Source of the DNA: Notospermus geniculatus
Taxonomy: Eukaryota > Nemertea > Pilidiophora > Heteronemertea > Lineidae
Length of the DNA: 64,000 nucleotides
Assembly: GCA_002633025.1 (NCBI GenBank)
Contig: NMRB01000201.1
Span: 335,578-399,577 of the forward strand
Direction of reading: 5' to 3'
The notes below the pieces were generated by a model. It made no database searches. It had not been told where the DNA came from and saw only the letters and a program-made list of their open reading frames with translations. Below, one piece after another: positions 1 through 11,449 of this stretch. Each line of letters starts with the position of its first letter. Within the stretch, counting starts at the first letter, position 1. Both the position numbers and the translations under genes were made by a program.

Positions 1-289
1 TTCAGTTTGAAATATATTGAAATTATTTGAAATGGATGTGACTGGTTGATGACAGAAATAAACATGATGAGGGAGTCATTCAGAATGATGGGCAGTGCGT
101 ACTGAATTCGTGATCAGGAACTGAAAACCCCAACCTCAGCCAAGTGGAAGGGATAGCCCTCTACTGCTGAAAGGCCATAGGTGCGCTTACGCTTACCACC
201 AGCAGGATGCTGAAAGGCCTCTGAATTGTGGAGCTGTATGTGGGCTGGTTCGCATACTAAAGGAGTTGTATGATGGAACCATTATAGTA

Positions 290-510
290 CCATCAGGGCC
301 AAAGCTAAAGCACTATTGTCCCAGGTAAGTATGAAAGAGGCCATCTCAAGCTACTCATGTTCCTCACTCACTTGGGTGGGTTTTTTACTTGGCACAAGGT
401 ACAAAGCTTGACGGCTTACTGTCCAATGCAACGGATGTGAGGAACCAGGGATAATTACCAAGTAGGCCTACCAACTGCTTGCTGAGCGGCTTTGAAAACC
501 ACCAGGCTAC
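290..510 (-). repeat. tRNA-derived SINE, family A, copy 1 (degraded)
   Basis: Minus-strand copy of the SINE seen more clearly at 3950-4206, 4741-5002, 9061-9300 and 9341-9574. It starts with the tail block CCATCAGGGCCAAAGC, then the conserved GAGGCCATCTCAAGCTAC and TTCCTCACT blocks. The tRNA-like head (GCTTGCTGAGCGG on this strand) is rearranged or decayed after about position 480. It is recognised by comparison with the other copies in the window. Confidence 0.65.
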
Positions 511-1220
511 GAGGAACCAGTCATTTTTGAGCGGCAGGTCCCACATTACTTTGCCAGTACGATCTCATTGTTTACACTATTGCCACACTAAAGCGGTGAT
601 GCAAGACCATTCTCTAACTTCTAGGACATTACTGATTTATCACTGCCGGGTACGGATACTTCACCGAAGTACAAGTCAAGATCGAGATCCATTGTAATCA
701 ATAATGGAGGGCTATTTTCAGTGTACTGAAACTGATCCCCGTTCGCTGTTTGGTAAATCCTGATACTGCACACGTATGGTGACTGGAATCTCATGATTTC
801 TTCAATGGTGATTGAAAAGATGCAATGATCACCTCGTCCATTGGGAACCCTGGTTGTTCTGATGCTAGATGATTTCGGCTACAATTAACTCATTTATCAT
901 TCATGACTTTCATGTTAATCTTAGTGGTGTTTACATTGCAAAGCTTTTTCATCAACATCACTCTTGCCTCATGCTACTGAGGAAGCTGTAGAGGAGATTG
1001 CTTACAGTCTGCCTGGGCTGTGTTCATGCAGTGTAGACCTGTAGGAATTATCACATGCCACTCAACCATGTCAACTGAATATCAGTTGGTGTGGCATCAA
1101 ATCGACAAGACAAGCCACGGAGGAATTCCTCCTTGGTTCATTTGTTCCTTAGCCCAGTCTGTTGGAGGGTCTTGTCGCCAGGGACGGAGGGCTCTCCTCT
1201 GTTACACTGGAAGTCGCCTG

Positions 1221-1320
1221 TCCTCGCACCACAGGGCTTTGGTCTCGCTCCTCTTCATACGCTTGCACACAAAGTGAGTGGACGAGAGGAGCAAGACCAA
1301 AGCCCTGTGGTGGCAGGATG
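1221..1320. repeat. Foldback element, family F1, copy 1
   Basis: An imperfect inverted repeat of about 100 bp. The left arm holds CCACAGGGCTTTGGTCTCGC and the right arm its near reverse complement (AGACCAAAGCCCTGTGG), around a short loop with CTTGCACACAAAGTGAGTG. Three more copies lie at 22709-22816, 31051-31152 and 42781-42880. The arms vary between CAGGGCTTTGGTC and CAGGGTTTTTACC, sometimes with one version on each side, so the family has at least two arm types. Confidence 0.75.
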
Positions 1321-1518
1321 GATGTGGCCAGACTTGTCTTCTCGGGGAACAAACCTGAGACTGCAGCGCTAACCTTACAGGGGCAAGTCCTGTTAGAAGG
1401 TTCAGCATTCTGCTCACCCCATGAGTCGACACCAAACCAGTTTCAGGCTGGCCTCAACCATCCCTTGTGTAAAACTGCAACTTTTATCTTGAGTGAGCCG
1501 TCTGATTTTCACTGACAG

Positions 1519-1710
1519 TTGGTATTTTATTCCTCAAAAAGACAGCACAGGTCAAGTGAACCTCAGAGTTCCGACTCTTACATACAGTACAACAACTTCC
1601 CCGGGGCCGGCGGTGACTATGGCGATGAGGAGATCAAAGACGGTCGACCACCAATGAAAAACCAGGACCTGAAGCAGACGGCTCTCTCCTTCTGGGCTAT
1701 AGTATCATAG
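1519..1710 (+). CDS. Possible terminal coding exon of an unidentified upstream gene
   Basis: The AG at 1517-1518 follows a pyrimidine-rich stretch, and a 63-codon frame then runs to a TAG at 1708-1710. The codons look protein-coding: many G or C third bases, with runs such as GAC TAT GGC GAT GAG GAG ATC. The peptide is polar and contains SDSYIQYNNFPGAGGDYGDE and then KNQDLKQTALSFW, which would fit a cytoplasmic tail or disordered C-terminus. An ATTAAA poly(A)-like hexamer lies about 100 bp after the stop. I recognise no family. It could be chance, or belong to a gene mostly left of the window. The strand agrees with the calcium-channel gene, but no link is shown. Confidence 0.35.
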   Translation: MVFYSSKRQHRSSEPQSSDSYIQYNNFPGAGGDYGDEEIKDGRPPMKNQDLKQTALSFWAIVS

Positions 1711-2127
1711 TTATCGTCTCCGGGCTGATAAATATACAAATAATTGATAAGGGACTGAATGTGCCTAGAATTTTGATTGGATAAATCACCGATATTGTCA
1801 CTTTTAATTAAAAGATTTTAAATTTTCATGAGGGTGTTATTCTGCTGTAAATGAAGGTCTGTCTGGGTGATAGGGGCATGTCTCATGTCGAAGATCACAT
1901 CTTTTCTAAGGGAGATTCTTGGCCCAGTCTGGATGGATCTTCCCTTGGATTCACAGCAGTACCAGCCAAGACTTCGATTCTTGCCAGATTGACAGAGTCA
2001 AGTTTCTGATAGGGTTCTTCAGAATTTACCTGCAGAGAGGAACATACAGTATCAGCCCAATGATGAGCTCTTCACGAATTGGTCGGGTCCAGTAAGGAGC
2101 ATTGAGCCATAAAGAGGAGCATTGACT

Positions 2128-2365
2128 CAGAGAGGAACATCGGCCCAATGATTGGCTCTTCACTGGGTCAGCCTGGTCCCAAAAGGAGCATTGACTCAGA
2201 GAGGAACATCAGCTCAATGATTGGCTCTTCACTGGGTCAGCCTGGTCCCATAATTGCCTCAGAGAGGAACATCAGCCCAATGATTGGCTCTTCACTAGGT
2301 CAGCCTGGTCCCAAAAGGAGCATTGACTCAGAGAGGAACATCAGCTCAATGATTGGCTCTTCACT
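2128..2365. repeat. 69-bp minisatellite
   Basis: About three and a half copies of a ~69-bp unit containing ATGATTGGCTCTTCACTGGG and AGGAGCATTGACTCAGAGAG. One copy has an internal deletion. A degraded copy is visible from about 2040. The unit is a multiple of three, which keeps one frame open, but the frame has no other coding sign. Confidence 0.85.
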
Positions 2366-3089
2366 GGGTCACTTGGGTCTTGTTCCTCCAGTTTGGACAT
2401 GGAAAATATCTGATGTTGATGAAAAATGGTGCCAGTGACCTTCACTTATGGCGATGCTATCCAAATTCAATCCCATCATGGTACCCAAGATAAGAATGAA
2501 ACATGGTTTTCATCAGCGAACACATTTCCATTCTTAATAACATTGATGGTTATCGGGACTTACGCTGATGAATCCCTTCCTGTTGATTCATTCCCGAACC
2601 AAACTTCGGAACGGTGTCAAATCTGGTTAGCCAACCGCAGGAGCTTTCATTTCCATTTTTGATTGGATGATGCGGGAACAACAAATGAAGCATTTTCGGA
2701 GCGGAGACTGATATCTATTGATCCGTGCGAGAATCTTGTCTGATAGATTAATTGGGTTTGATTTCTAATCACGGAGTGATGGGATGTCATTTTTGTGGAG
2801 CCGATGCGGTATTCTCATCAGAAGTTTGTTATGGGCTGGTGCTCTTACCAGAGTTGGGAAGTAGTGAAGGCGGACTACTCTGATCATGATGTTGGCTCTT
2901 CTGCATCTGCTGGGTTGCCATTGAAGACTCACCTGAGTCATTTAGAGGAGAAACTGTAAAGGGGAGTGAAATTAGGCCTACTCCCGTCTAGGTCCATGGC
3001 AGGCTGATGTTTCCACGGTGTGACATGGGCAGCCGCAGGGATGAGTATTGCCATCGAAGCTATGAAGTGATCATGAAAGTGTGATATTG

Positions 3090-3520
3090 GTTCAAATATT
3101 GGCTCTTCACTGGCATAGTCAGTTCCAATAAGGAGCATCAGCCCGTAAAGGGCCCACTTATTGGCTCTTCAATGGCTTAGTCAGTTCCAATAAGGGAGCA
3201 TTGGCCCATAGAGGAGCATTGACCCAGTGATTGGCTGTTCACTGGCTCAGTCAGTTCCAATAAAGGAGCATTATCCCTATGATTGGCTCTTCAATGGTTC
3301 AGTCAGTTCCAATAAAGGAGTATTATCCCTATGATTGGCTCTTCACTGGTGCAGTCAGTTCCACTAAAGGAGCATCATCCCAATGATTGGCTCTTCAATG
3401 ACTCAGTCAGTTCCAATAAAGGAACATTGGCCCGTGAAGGGGAGCTTCGGTCCAATGATAGGCTCTTCACTGGCTAAGTTAGATCCAATAAAGCAGCATT
3501 GGCCTTCTATAGAGGGGAGT
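3090..3520. repeat. 52-bp minisatellite related to the one at 2128
   Basis: Seven or eight copies of a ~52-bp unit with TTGGCTCTTCACTGGCTCAG and TTCCAATAAAGGAGCATT. The block TGATTGGCTCTTCACTGG is shared with the 69-bp array 0.7 kb to the left, so both derive from one ancestral repeat whose spacer diverged. Confidence 0.85.
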
Positions 3521-3949
3521 GTTGGCCTAGTTCAAAACATTGTCCCAGTTGATGGAAAGTCTGATAGACCAATGGACACGATGAAAGAACATGGGTTGAT
3601 TTGTTCAGTACCAGCTGTCTCTGGTGATGGGAACTTCAGTTTCGCTTCTATGGAATAAGTTCAAATCATCTGCAGATAGCTAAACAAAATCATATTCAAT
3701 GCTATATGGCATTGTCAGGAGGAATCGATCCTACAGAATGAGAGAACTGCTGCGTAAATATCTGATAATCTCTCACTATTGTCCAGCATCAACTATGTCC
3801 GCATCGGCAAACTTCACTCTGCAGCTGAATTACCGCGATAAACATCGGACAAGAGCTCAAGGCCACTCTCACGGAGTAATTCTGCGTAAATTGCATTAGT
3901 TTAATCATCTGTTTTGAACAAGTCAAGAGTTCGTGTTGGAATTCAGAAA

Positions 3950-4206
3950 GCCCTGATAGCCGAGTGGTTATCACGTCCGCTGAGCAAGCGGCAGGTCCTG
4001 GGTTTGAATCTAGCCAGTGCCATATGGGATTAATCATCCCTGGCTCTTCATGTGTTGCATGAGACAGTAAGCCGTGGTGCCTTGTACCTTGTGCCTTTGC
4101 AAGGGCAAGAAAAAGACCCCATCCAAGTGAGGAACATGAGAAGCTTGAGATGGCCTCTTCCATATACTTATCAGGACCAATAATGCTATGTCTTCAGCCC
4201 TGATGG
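3950..4206 (+). repeat. tRNA-derived SINE, family A, copy 2 (best plus-strand copy)
   Basis: The head is tRNA-like: GATAGCCGAGTGGTTATCA resembles an A box, and GGTTTGAATC, about 40 bases later, resembles a B box. The body has TGGCTCTTCATGTGTTGCAT, then ACCCCATCCAAGTGAGGAAC, then GAGATGGCCTCTTCCATA, and the element ends in CAGCCCTGATGG. The fold has no intact acceptor stem of its own and the sequence continues past a tRNA 3' end, so it is a SINE and not a tRNA gene. The GCCCTGAT at each end may be part of the family's boundary. Confidence 0.85.
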
Positions 4207-4740
4207 AAACATACAAATACAGTGACACGAGGGACCATTATATTCAAGTGGGTTAAAGCCAACTTGATGTCTTCTGAACATCTTTAGCTGTGAAAAACAA
4301 GATTTCAATCAGGAGCGCAACATCTTAAAGGTCAAGAGGATGATTCACCTCTAGAAGATGATTTGTCTCCCGAAATAATCCTCATCAAGTTGAGGATCCT
4401 CTTAGTTCAGAGACAAGAAAAGAAGAAAAAAGAATCTGTATATAGCAAGAAACAGGATATTTAAGTACCGAGATGTGCTCTCCGAGATTAGTTGGAGACA
4501 TCGAAGATTGTGATATGATGGATTGGGAAAGAAAACAACAATTGAAGGGCGATTGTTAAGTGCACTGGAGTATGGATACGAGGAGACGCTCATGAAGTAT
4601 CTCCAGATAGCATTTAATACTGAGTAGAGGAATCATGTTGCCCTTCAGCAGGGTCTGCAGCTACCATGTTTGGAACAACAGCCAGCACAGTCTATTTGCC
4701 TTCAGCTGTGCACTATAGTGCTGACTTGTAGGCTATCTTT

Positions 4741-5002
4741 CCATCAGGGCCGAAGCTATTGCATTATTGGCCGTGGTAAGTACGGAAGAGGCCATCTCAA
4801 GCAACACTTGTTCCTCACTTCATGAATTGGATGGGGTCTTTTACTTGCCCTTGCAAAGGAATGATGTACAAGGCACCATGGCGTACTGTCCCATGCAACA
4901 GACATGAAGAGCCGGGGATGATATCCCATGTGGCCCGGGCTCGGTCCGAACCTGGGACTTGCCGCTTGCTTAGCGGATGATAACCACTTGGCTATCAGGG
5001 CT
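4741..5002 (-). repeat. tRNA-derived SINE, family A, copy 3
   Basis: Reverse-complement copy with all blocks in inverted order: CCATCAGGGCCGAAGC tail, AGGCCATCTCAAGCAACAC, GGATGGGGTCTTTTACTTGC, then the tRNA-like head as GCTTAGCGGATGATAACCAC and TTGGCTATCAGGGC. Full length compared with the copy at 3950. Confidence 0.85.
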
Positions 5003-6022
5003 TCAAATGCATCCCTCGTGTCATTCATAGTGTGCCTACACCTCTCAAGCATCAAGGTGGAGATCAAGAGCCGCCTGACCGACAGATGGATTTCAAAGAA
5101 AGTGGTTTCAATTCCTGTCTGGTTTAGACATTGGAAACTCTTTGATGAGACCAGAGTGGTGGAATTCCACCGCAGCCAGTGCCCATCTTTGTTTACTTAG
5201 AGCGTTTATGTGTGCCACTATGGTTAGGCACCAGTTGGGCTTATTGGCCTTGCGACTCCGTCCGGCAAAATGGTCCGAGTTAGGGAGGCTGAGGATTATT
5301 GCAGCCATTGCTAGGAAATTTGAAGACCGCATTGTTCTCAGCAAGGAACTGGTGACCTACTGCCGGACACCAAATGCAATCGATTTTTCGTTCCGATGTA
5401 TCACTTCCTGCTGTGGCGACCACTGGCCATGACACCGTCTGCTCCCTGTTGGGTAATTAATGAATGCTCCCCATTGGTTAATTAATCAGCCTAAATCCAT
5501 AATTATAGAGTTACAGACTCAATTTGGTGCCCTATGTGGTGTGCTAGCGTGACAAAGCTGTGAGTATTGTTGTCATAGTCATGCTGTCAGGAAAATTAGG
5601 CCCCACCATGGTGCATATTCATGGCAGAGGGATCCCGAGGCCGGCGCGGCAAGTGGTATGAGTGTTTATTATGGCTAATCTTCTCATCAAAACGAACGAA
5701 GTGTTTGAAGTCATCTTGGCGTCTGCTTCAGTCTCGCAAGGTCCCCGTAGGCAGAGTCACAAAGTGTCTGCCATCATCTGATTATGTGACTATATATAGC
5801 TTATAGTTAGCTATAATTACTTCAATTTGATTCATTATTTTGAAACATGGAAGTGCAATCCGGAACAAATTTCTTCCGGCAATTGTCATTTCGTAAAATT
5901 TACCATGATTTCGAAGGTTGGTTCAGAGAGGTATGATACTGTGTAGGTGGTACTGCCTTTAGAGTTTGGCCATAAAAAGTCTTTCTTCTGGGGTTGACTT
6001 GGTAAGCCCCCGTTACATAGAA

Positions 6023-6122
6023 GTATACGGTATACGAAAACATCGGTTAACAATGGCTTCACGGGCGTTAATCCATTTGAAGCCTTTGTTAACTGGCGTT
6101 TTCGTATACCGTATACCGTATA
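6023..6122. repeat. Foldback element with ~39-bp arms
   Basis: Left arm GTATACGGTATACGAAAAC followed by GGTTAACAATGGCTTCA; the right arm is its reverse complement with a few mismatches. The loop is about 20 bases. The arm ends are themselves repeats of GTATAC. It looks like a hairpin-forming MITE; no second copy is seen in the window. Confidence 0.75.
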
Positions 6123-6326
6123 CCTGAGGGGAGTTGGGTATGGGGCTAGTGTTGGTGGTCGTAGCAAGGCCTATTGCTTTAGAGAAGGAAGTCACATTTG
6201 GTACATACTCACTACTTGTACATTACTGTTAAGCCAACAACACACTAGGCGATATCGCAAATGATCTACTTGCCATGATCTTCTTGCTAGCCATCGGAGA
6301 CTAGGTTATTGTATTGGTTTGGTATT

Positions 6327-6445
6327 GTTTGACATTGGGCGAGTATCGCTGGCGAGAAGATGCCACACATCACTGTCCAGCACGCACCTGGCTTCAACAG
6401 CCGATTTTGCTCGCTTGCGATCACATCGCTTGCAATATCACCTGG
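6327..6445. repeat. Dispersed repeat R1, copy 1
   Basis: Shares an interrupted alignment with 24261-24372: GAGAAGATNCCA, then ATCACTGNCCAGC, then TCAACAGC and TTTTGCT, then GATCACATCGCTTG. Type unknown; no terminal repeats are seen. Confidence 0.5.
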
Positions 6446-6950
6446 TATGCTGCTGGCTTTTCCAAGTGCCAAAGCTAAATGAAACCCAGACATGTTTTTT
6501 GACCCTCGGTACGGTTTCACTGACTTGATATCGTACGACAAAAGCATTACTACATCGTGAACGAAAGCTAGCTTAGAACTGAAACCTAAAGACTGAGCTT
6601 TAGTGACGTCAATGCTACGATTGTGAAACGGGCAATAAATGATACTTAGAACAAAAATCCTTGTTGCATTCGATAAATAAACCTGCTTTGTTTGTTGGCT
6701 GGCTTCTAAGCCTTGGAGAAAGAAAAGTGGACTTAACGTTTAGCATGTCAGTGACTGCTGATGCTGCTAAATAAAGGTTTGCTTTATGATAGTGATGCTC
6801 AGCTGGGAATGGTTGCTGTGTTCTTTAGCGACCTGTTATCATGTGGGGGTGGGGGTGGAGTGGGGGGGGGAAGCTCCATTCTTTGAGAAGAGCCAAAACT
6901 GCCCGGTCCTTGAAGTCAGCCATGAAGTTTACCCTGCATCATACTTGTGC

Positions 6951-7108
6951 CAGTCACCCATCCACGTAGTCATGGTAATGATCGCGCTCTACGTTGCTTA
7001 ATTTCTAGTGCCGAGGCCAACGCGCCAACCACTAGGCCATAAAGGAAATCCTCCATGGCTGGCGGGTTAAGCCGTGCCATACAGTAGCTGCGAGGGATTC
7101 AATGCATA
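6951..7108 (-). repeat. tRNA-derived SINE, family B, copy 1
   Basis: On the minus strand it reads GGCTTAACCCGCCAGCCATG, then TTTATGGCCTAGTGGTTGGC with an A-box-like core. It matches plus-strand copies at 18403-18530 and 44665-44843, including the block before the A box (CATTGAATCCCTCGCAGCT) shared with the 44665 copy. The B box is not clear. Confidence 0.7.
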
Positions 7109-7596
7109 CCCGTCTTCTAACTGTATTGCAAGGTCGGAAAGAATTGCACAACATAAGCACCATTGATTTAATACCTTGCTGTTCATGACAATGCCTCACT
7201 GCATGCAACAAACTGCTAGCCATTAGGAGATTGCACTCAATAAAAGTCATCTCATCTGTGACATCGTGATGTTAATCTGCTGCGGACCGAGATAATTACA
7301 ATTATTTTTCAATCGAAATAAAGATGATATCATGCGATGAGCGAATGGTGTGTTTTTAGATAGCAGCTGTCATCGTAGAATCATAAAATCAATTTAAAAA
7401 TTATTCATTGTTCAAGGAACTCATAAATTTCCCCTGGTTCAATCAATGCAACATGACGAGTTGGCATGCGTGCACCAAACGTGAATCCGGGATGGGAGGT
7501 TCATGGACAGTTGGTCTTTTTGGGTACAATTAAACCTTTTACCAGTGGCAATGTCAACAAAAAAGAGGAAAATTTACCTGTTTGTCAAAGGTTTTT

Positions 7597-7672
7597 GAAA
7601 CCCTGTCACATAGATATTCATTTCAAAGCACTCGTTGAGAACTTTCCAATGAATACCTACTTGGTAGGGTTG
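7597..7672. repeat. Short hairpin repeat, family H, copy 1
   Basis: An inverted repeat of about 75 bp with GAAACCCTGTCACATAGATA on one side and CCAATGAATACCTA then TAGGGTT on the other, around a small loop with GCACTCGTTGAGA. Related copies lie at 32837-32904 and 41253-41329. Confidence 0.65.
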
Positions 7673-7902
7673 AGTTAATGTATCCAAAACTGAACGTCTG
7701 GAGTTAAAAAAATATTGAGTCCAGAGCTGAGTGCCAAACGCAGCATTGTTAGCTCTATAGGCAAGAAGGAAATTGGCTGATGAGTAAACTTCCTCGTCTC
7801 GGCATAACCACTTCGGTGCCGACTTCTGGTTTACTGATATGGTGGATAAGGCTGAAGTATGCCAGCGTTTTCGTCACACAAGTGATGTCATGACTCTGTT
7901 TT

Positions 7903-8073
7903 CAGGGGCGGATCCACGATTTTGAAAAAGAGGGGGTGCACTGTGCTAGAAACATTGAAATGTGCGGTGAATTTCAATGATTTGCTCCAAATCTCAGAAT
8001 TTCACGGTCAATTTCACAGATTTGTTGGCCAAAAGGTGGCGCGCGCCAGGTGTGCCCCCTGGATCCGTTCCTG
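7903..8073 (+). mobile_element. MITE, CAGGGGCGG family (hAT-like), copy 1
   Basis: A 171-bp element with termini CAGGGGCGGATCCA and TGGATCCGTTCCTG and a perfect 5-bp target duplication GTTTT at 7898-7902 and 8074-8078. The interior has the family's diagnostic block AATTTCACAGATTTGTTGGCC. It has no coding capacity. CAGGGGCGG resembles hAT-type ends; hAT elements usually make 8-bp duplications, though 5-bp groups are described, so the superfamily is inference. Confidence 0.85.
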
Positions 8074-9060
8074 GTTTTGTCATGGTGATGGCATACTGGT
8101 AGTTGCAGTGTTACTCTTTTTACTGCTACTCAGCATTTAAAGCCCTCTTTCCTTTAACAGCGGTTTCCACCACAGTTTACGGCGGCATTGTGGTTTTCAC
8201 AGGCATTGGGATAATTATCGCACCATGTATGTAAACCATCAAAGGATTCTCAAAAATGCTGTGAAAACCGCTCCGCAAACATGGCAGAGTTCACTGGAGT
8301 GAAAATGGGCCTTTAATGAACTCTAGTGCCAAAATGGTTAAAAACAATGCAGTCACATCGCTGTTAAAATCTTGTGATCTGTTGGTACCATCATTGGCTG
8401 AGAGAGAAAACTAAATTCAATTTAAGAATGGTGTGAAAGGCAATGTGGATTCGAGGCACTTTCATTATAGCATGTTATGATACTAAGTCTCTGAAGTCAA
8501 AGACAGAGAAGTGGTTGATGTAATGTGGGAGAATGAGATTGTCGTGAGGTTATAAGCGATCCCTCTGAGGTTGGAAACTTTGAGAAAAAGTTGAAAGTTT
8601 GATAACAAATTTTGCTGACTGTGAGTTTATGTCTTAAGAGACCGCAAACATCTTCAGTTAATATAAACGTCTCGATATTTGAAGTCTGAAACGTCGGGAC
8701 TAATTCGTTTTCGTATGAAGATTGGTGATCCAAAGAGAATCGCATGATCTGAGAATGTGTGATTGGGCTCATAAACCAGCTGATCAAAGAGTTAGGTTCA
8801 GGTGGCATAGCGTTCCAGCGAATTATCTGCGGTGTTTTTGGCGATGTTGGATTAGGAAATGTTGTCATGCGATGCGATGTCAGCACGCGTCAGGAGAACT
8901 TCACGCGAGTTAGGGCTGAAGATGGATGATGCAGGATGGATTCGTCACCTTACTGCTGTCAGTTAAATAGTGGGGGAAAATGTTACCCTTAGCTGTTTGT
9001 TGGTCTCTTTGCCAATATCACTTGCGTATTCGAGTAATGGGGCCAAATAATTGGAGTTAA

Positions 9061-9300
9061 CCATCAGGGCTAAAGCCAAAGCATCATTGGTCGTGGTAAC
9101 TGTGGAAGAGACCATCTCAAGCTACACATGTTCCTCACTTGGATGGGGTCTTCCACCTGCCCTTGAAGGTACAAGGCACAAAGCACCACGACTTACTGCC
9201 CCATGCGACGAGAAGAGCCAGCGATGATGAATCCCATTTGGCCCAGGCTGGATTCTTGGACCTCGCTTGCAAGGTGGGCGTGGTAATTGCTATCAAGGGT
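9061..9300 (-). repeat. tRNA-derived SINE, family A, copy 4
   Basis: Minus-strand copy beginning CCATCAGGGCTAAAGCC and ending at the degraded tRNA-like head TGGTAATTGCTATCAAGGG. It stands head to head with copy 5, only 40 bp away. Confidence 0.8.
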
Positions 9301-9340
9301 CCTCAGTGGCAATGGGCACAGATGTTGCTACTGCACCTAA

Positions 9341-9574
9341 GGTAGCCTTGTAGCTATCAGTCCGCTTAGCAATCGGCAGGTCCTGGATTCGAATCCAGCC
9401 TGCATGGGCCACGTAGGATTATTCGTGACTCTTAACATCACCACATGGGACAGTAAGGCATGATTCCCTATACCTTGTACCTCTGCAAATACAAGTAAAA
9501 GACCCCACCCAAGTGAGGAGAATGAGTAGCTTGATACAGCCTCTTCCATACTCACCTTGGCTTTGCCCTGATGG
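9341..9574 (+). repeat. tRNA-derived SINE, family A, copy 5
   Basis: Plus-strand copy with B-box-like GGATTCGAATCCAGCC, body block ACCCCACCCAAGTGAGGAG and end GCCCTGATGG. With copy 4 it forms a ~510-bp inverted pair that could fold into a long imperfect hairpin in a transcript. Confidence 0.85.
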
Positions 9575-10796
9575 AAAAATACGATGCAATATTGCACCAA
9601 AGCACCTCAGAGATCACAGTCGATTTATTCCATAATAGCCTTTGGTGAGGGAAGAATTCTTACTTTTCTGATAAGAATCCATTCCAGATTCATGTCAGTG
9701 ACGTGTCCATGTCGTAACGCAGGAAGACACAGCCATAAATGTGAAGCATAAAGGAGAAAATGATAGGATGCCCAATGTTTTCTTGCCTTTGTTCCATTGT
9801 TTATGCACAAATCTTTGACGACATTATTCTGCCGTCTCTTTATTCTTCTTATCCATAAAGATTTCCTTTGTAACATCAGAGAATAATCAAGGAGGGGTCA
9901 TCTCAGAGGTCAAAAGCGAGTCGAGTCAAAATCATAGGATGGTGTTGATTTCCTCTGTATGTATGTGCTCATGTCGGTTTCTTTGTATCCTTGGTGAATA
10001 ATCTTTCATGTGATCGAGTACCGGATGGGGTCTGCTCAGATGTTGAAAACGGAGAATGGAATTATTGTCGACTTCCTTTCTATATTGGACTCCTGTTGTA
10101 ACAATAGTCTGGCATGTGATCTTGTAATGGAAGAGGGGGTGATCTCAAGAGTTAAAAGTGGGGTTGTCAATTTCCTCAAATGCTGATATGCATATGAACT
10201 GGAGGGGGTGGGGTTAGATCAGCAGGCAAATACTGGGATTGTCTTCTCTTTTTATTTTGTTGCAGGTATATAGCAATCCTTCTGTGTACATTTTATTTCA
10301 AATTGGAACCTGTGTATGCCTAGGCCTATCCATAATAATTTCAAATTTGAGTAGATTCAACCTAGTGAACGTAATTTGGGCAACTGCCTGCATGTCATGA
10401 TTTATCATGACATGCAACCTTAGGTGCAATATTTTCATCAAATATATTTCAACATTGTGAGTTGAAATGAGCAAGCTGACAGACCTAATTCGTTGTAAAT
10501 CGTATTGCTGTCAAAATAAATTTGAAAAACGTCAAATTGCTCTTGATTAGGCCGCTCTCAGAGCTGCTGTGTATGGATTTTCTGTTAGAAAATGAAATGG
10601 AATTCGTGTCTTTTAGGGCAGAATTTCAGTACTTGTCAATCTGTCTTGTGGAGGGAAATTGAAAATTTGCACCAAGTAAAAACTAACGATATTGAATTAT
10701 CTATTCACAGCTCCAATCCCAAGTGCCATGATGTTTTGTGGGAGGGTTCATAGTCTCCCCTATAATGCTGTTGCCGATTTCCTCCTGTCAAGTTTC

Positions 10797-11340
10797 TCCA
10801 CTATTTCTATTCCTTTTCCCATTGTTTCCACTTCAGTGTCTCCACTATTTCTACTCCTTTTCCCATTGTTTCCACTTCAGTTTCTCCACTATTTCTACTC
10901 CTTTTCCCCGTATTTCCACTTCAGTTTCGCCACTATTTCTATTCCTTTTCCCATTGTTTCCACTTCAGTTTCTCCACTATTTCTATTCCTTTTCCCCATA
11001 TTTCCACTTCAGTGTCTCCACTATTTCTACTCCTTTTCCCATTGTTTCCACTTCAGTGTCTCCACTATTTCTACTCCTTTTCCCATTGTTTCCACTTCAG
11101 TGTCTCCACCATTTCTAGTCCTTTTCCCTATTGTTTCCACTTCAGTGTCTCAACTATTTCTACTCCGTTTCCCATTGTTTCCACTTCAGTTTCTCCACTA
11201 TTTCTATTCCTTTTCCCCATTGTTTCCACTTCAGTTTCTCCACTATTTCTACTCTGTTTCCCATTGTTTCCACTTCAGTTTCTCCACTATTTCTCGTCCT
11301 TGTCCCCATTGTTTCCATTTCAGTTACTCCACTATTTCTC
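10797..11340. repeat. 44-bp pyrimidine-rich minisatellite just upstream of exon A
   Basis: About twelve near-identical copies of a 44-bp unit: TCCACTATTTCTACTCCTTT, TCCCATTGTTTCCACTTCAG, then TGTC. Because 44 is not a multiple of three and the unit has no stop, all three frames stay open and overlapping long ORFs of 126 to 222 codons result; they are not genes. Each unit contains a pyrimidine tract followed by CAG, so every copy resembles a 3' splice site. The array ends 109 bp before the true acceptor of exon A. Confidence 0.95.
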
Positions 11341-11449
11341 CCCCTCTTGTTGCAGCTTAGTGCTTTTGTATTCATGCGTTTACGAGATGTTTATATAAAC
11401 CTTTTTTCCCTAGCACACTCTGAATATTTCTATCTCTTGTATTTTGCAG

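Larger units (their letters stand above)
1..1518. other. Left edge, non-coding
   Basis: No exon is recognised here. The stretch holds a degraded SINE (290-510) and a foldback element (1221-1320). The open frames between 1020 and 1515 on both strands run through the foldback and are explained by it. The last ~60 bases are pyrimidine-rich and end in an AG at 1517-1518, a plausible acceptor for the candidate exon that follows. Confidence 0.5.
1711..11449. other. Repeat-rich flank or first intron upstream of recognised CACNA2D exons
   Basis: No exon is recognised in these 9.7 kb. A signal-peptide exon and the residues before exon A are expected either here or left of the window; I searched for a frame ending in phase 0 at a donor with an alpha2delta-like start and found none I could defend. 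Contents are two related minisatellites, four SINE-A copies, one SINE-B, one hAT-like MITE, a short hairpin repeat, a foldback and a 44-bp minisatellite. 5003-6022, 8074-9060 and 9575-10796 hold nothing I recognise. Confidence 0.5.

Noticed and set aside
3957-4020. tRNA gene at the head of SINE-A
   Set aside because: A- and B-box-like words are present but the acceptor stem does not pair and several copies share a long non-tRNA body; the same applies to the tRNA-like parts at 49240-49310 and 50290-50373.
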